This document shows positions 62,373-64,000 of a DNA stretch of 64,000 bases, in pieces. The translations under genes and the position numbers were made by a program. The stretch is taken from positions 1 through 64,000 of the forward strand of contig NZ_FPCH01000004.1 in the NCBI RefSeq assembly GCF_900116175.1, given 5' to 3'. Under the pieces are notes generated by a model. The model saw only the letters and a program-made list of their open reading frames with translations. It ran no database searches and was not told the origin of the DNA. The first letter of the stretch is position 1. Each line of letters starts with the position of its first letter. This DNA is from Hyphomicrobium facile (lineage in GTDB: Bacteria > Pseudomonadota > Alphaproteobacteria > Rhizobiales > Hyphomicrobiaceae).

Positions 62373-63842
62373 TTGGCTCATGCGCGGCACCACTTGGCAG
62401 AGATCTCCTATTCCGAACTTCTGAAAGACGCGCAGGCGCGTTTCGCCGATTACCTGACGCCGTCCGTGCGTCTGGGCGTGACCGGCCTATCGCGCGCCGG
62501 CAAGACGGTTTTCATCACCGCTCTCGTTCGCAATCTCGTTGCGGGAGGACGCCTGCCGTTCTTTGCGCCCGACGCCGAGCGCCGCATCGTCCGCGCCTAC
62601 CTCGAGCCCCAGCCCGACGATAGTGTTCCCCGCTTCGACTACGAAGCCCACCTCGCCGACCTGCTGTCCTCGCCGCCATCATGGCCCGAGAGCACGAAAC
62701 GCATTTCGGAATTGCGCGTCACCATCGAATATCGCTCGGCTTACGCCCTGAAGCGGGCCATCGGCCTTTCGAAGCTTCATGTCGACATTGTCGATTATCC
62801 CGGCGAATGGCTGATCGACTTGCCCCTCCTCGAGCAGGATTACCGGGCGTTTTCGACCGAAGCACTGGGATTCGCCAGCGCGCCATCACGCGCCGAATTC
62901 GCGAAGCCCTTTCTCGGCTTCCTCGCCGGCACCGACCCCGCCGCGGTGGAGGACGAGCAGATCGCCATGACGGGCGCCAAGCTCTTCACCGCCTACTTGC
63001 GCGCAACGCGCGAGAGCGGCGCACAATCGACACTCGCGCCCGGCCGCTTCCTGCTCCCCGGCGAATTGGAAGGCTCTCCTCTTCTGACGTTCTTTCCGAT
63101 GCCGCTCGCGTCGGACGAGCGCCTGCCGCGTGGCTCGCTTGCAGCGATGATGGCGCGCCGCTTCGAAAGCTATAAGTCGTCCGTCGTCAAACCGTTCTTC
63201 AACGATCACTTCGCGCGCCTCGACCGCCAGATCGTGCTGATCGACGTTTTGACCGCCCTTCATCGCGGCGCCGAAGCCGTGGGCGATCTCGAACACGCCA
63301 TGACGGACATCCTGAAGGCTTTCCGGCCCGGCGCCAATTCGTGGCTCTCGATGTTTCTTGGACGCAAGATCGATCGCGTCCTGTTCGCAGCAACGAAGGC
63401 CGATCATCTTCCCGCGTCGAGCCACGACCGCCTCGAAGCCCTCCTGAAAGCCATCGTCGACGACGCCGTCACACGCGCCCAAACCGAAGGCGCGGGCGTT
63501 CACGCGTTAGCCCTCTCGGCGCTGCGTGCAACGCGCGAGGCAACGGCCAAACAAGGCGGTGAAATTCTACCCTGCCTTCGCGGCACGCCCATCAAAGGCG
63601 AGCGGATCGGCGGCGTCATCTTCGATGGCGTCAAGGAAGCAGCGATTTTCCCCGGCGACCTCCCGGCCGATCCGGCAGCCGCCCTCAACGCGGCGCGACA
63701 CGCCAAGTCCGCGTCCCTCGAACTCGTCCGCTTTGCCCCGCCCAAGCTCGTCGACACGCTTTCCGATGGCAAGCCGGCCGCGTTTCCGCATATCAGATTG
63801 GACCGCGCGCTCGATTTCCTGATTTCGGATTATCTCGCATGA
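62373..63842 (+). CDS. ycjX: YcjX-family P-loop protein (DUF463)
   Basis: 489 residues counted from a TTG at 62373; no ATG is near, and a TTG at 62394 (LAEISYSELL) is as plausible. Walker A is VRLGVTGLSRAGKTVFITALV; the Switch/Walker B region is HVDIVDYPGEWLIDLPLL; VLFAATKADHLP is the NKxD-like motif (TKAD); FESYKSSVVKPFFNDHFARLDRQIVLIDVL is a family block. A GTPase-like protein of unknown role, induced with phage-shock or heat stress genes in enteric bacteria. It is coupled with the next gene through ATGA. Confidence 0.88.
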   Translation: MAHARHHLAEISYSELLKDAQARFADYLTPSVRLGVTGLSRAGKTVFITALVRNLVAGGRLPFFAPDAERRIVRAYLEPQPDDSVPRFDYEAHLADLLSSPPSWPESTKRISELRVTIEYRSAYALKRAIGLSKLHVDIVDYPGEWLIDLPLLEQDYRAFSTEALGFASAPSRAEFAKPFLGFLAGTDPAAVEDEQIAMTGAKLFTAYLRATRESGAQSTLAPGRFLLPGELEGSPLLTFFPMPLASDERLPRGSLAAMMARRFESYKSSVVKPFFNDHFARLDRQIVLIDVLTALHRGAEAVGDLEHAMTDILKAFRPGANSWLSMFLGRKIDRVLFAATKADHLPASSHDRLEALLKAIVDDAVTRAQTEGAGVHALALSALRATREATAKQGGEILPCLRGTPIKGERIGGVIFDGVKEAAIFPGDLPADPAAALNAARHAKSASLELVRFAPPKLVDTLSDGKPAAFPHIRLDRALDFLISDYLA

Positions 63843-64000
63843 CATTCGAGAACGATCAGCCGCCGCCGAGAAAGCCTCGCGTCTTTACGCCGGACGACAT
63901 CGCCGACGAACCTGAACTCGACGACGACATCTCCGGTGGCGGCGCGGTCACGTCGCGACGCGCCTCCGTTCCTGCGGGGCGCCTGACGGTGAGTGATATC
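63839..64000 (+). CDS. ycjF: YcjF/DUF697-family membrane protein, N-terminal part (cut by window edge)
   Basis: The ATG at 63839 overlaps the ycjX stop codon (ATGA), and the frame runs open to the end of the window, giving 54 residues: MTFENDQPPPRKPRVFTPDD, an acidic stretch (EPELDDDISGG) and ASVPAGRLTVSDI. The Pro/Arg-rich acidic head resembles the cytoplasmic start of TIGR01620 / DUF697 proteins, which follow ycjX in many genomes. The membrane segments would lie beyond the window. The identity rests mainly on position. Confidence 0.6.
   Translation, partial: MTFENDQPPPRKPRVFTPDDIADEPELDDDISGGGAVTSRRASVPAGRLTVSDI

Overview
The window is high-GC DNA from an alphaproteobacterium, most likely a Hyphomicrobium-like methylotroph of the order Hyphomicrobiales. 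This is inferred from recognisable families, not from a search: a sdhE-mfd pair facing recG, DUF992, IalB, YidB and LprI-type secreted proteins, HspQ, malonyl-CoA decarboxylase, and a malyl-CoA lyase of the kind needed for the serine or ethylmalonyl-CoA pathways. I found no tRNA, rRNA, CRISPR array, insertion sequence or prophage. The window is chromosomal core mixed with accessory cassettes.

Layout. 1-2.5 kb: a flavin-type stress oxidoreductase, a manganese-type cupin and small membrane or secreted proteins. 2.5-6.8 kb (minus strand): a tight three-gene cassette of a TPR/ATP-grasp ligase, a fold-type-I PLP enzyme and a group II PLP decarboxylase, which I cannot match to a described pathway. 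7-8 kb: an MlaA lipoprotein. 8.9-21.3 kb: an exopolysaccharide locus with a CelD/FemAB-like acyltransferase, FAD oxidoreductase, two GT4 glycosyltransferases, a Wzx-like flippase, NodB-type deacetylase, Wzy-like polymerase, Tat-exported GH5 hydrolase and a Wzz/BY-kinase-like protein whose Walker A is degenerate. No initiating sugar-phosphate transferase or outer-membrane exporter is present. 22-27 kb: enolase and the queuosine precursor genes queC, queE, queD and queF, with a hot-dog thioesterase on the other strand. 27-36 kb: many small secreted or membrane proteins, pirin, DCC protein, an orphan ParB-like protein and agmatinase. 36-42 kb: GH16 hydrolase, AidB, a Chloroflexus-type malyl-CoA lyase, HspQ and IalB. 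42-46 kb: an oligopeptide-binding protein translationally coupled to an acyl-CoA ligase. 46-54 kb: mfd, sdhE, recG, DUF502 and SPOR proteins. 54-64 kb: glmS and glmU (amino-sugar supply), a membrane-anchored SPOR-like protein, a YpfJ-type metallopeptidase, malonyl-CoA decarboxylase, a papain-like hypothetical, and ycjX followed by the start of a ycjF/DUF697 gene cut by the window edge.

How the parts fit together. glmU and glmS make UDP-GlcNAc for envelope and polysaccharide synthesis, and the 9-21 kb locus builds, trims and exports a polymer. queCEDF make preQ0 and preQ1 for tRNA modification. mfd and recG, with AidB, serve DNA repair. Malyl-CoA lyase, malonyl-CoA decarboxylase and the acyl-CoA ligase belong to CoA-ester carbon metabolism. 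The best candidates for something undescribed are the ATP-grasp/PLP/PLP cassette, the apparent pseudokinase in the polysaccharide co-polymerase, the QueD homologue lacking the usual cysteine, and several proteins of 27-39 residues with clear ribosome-binding sites or membrane helices.
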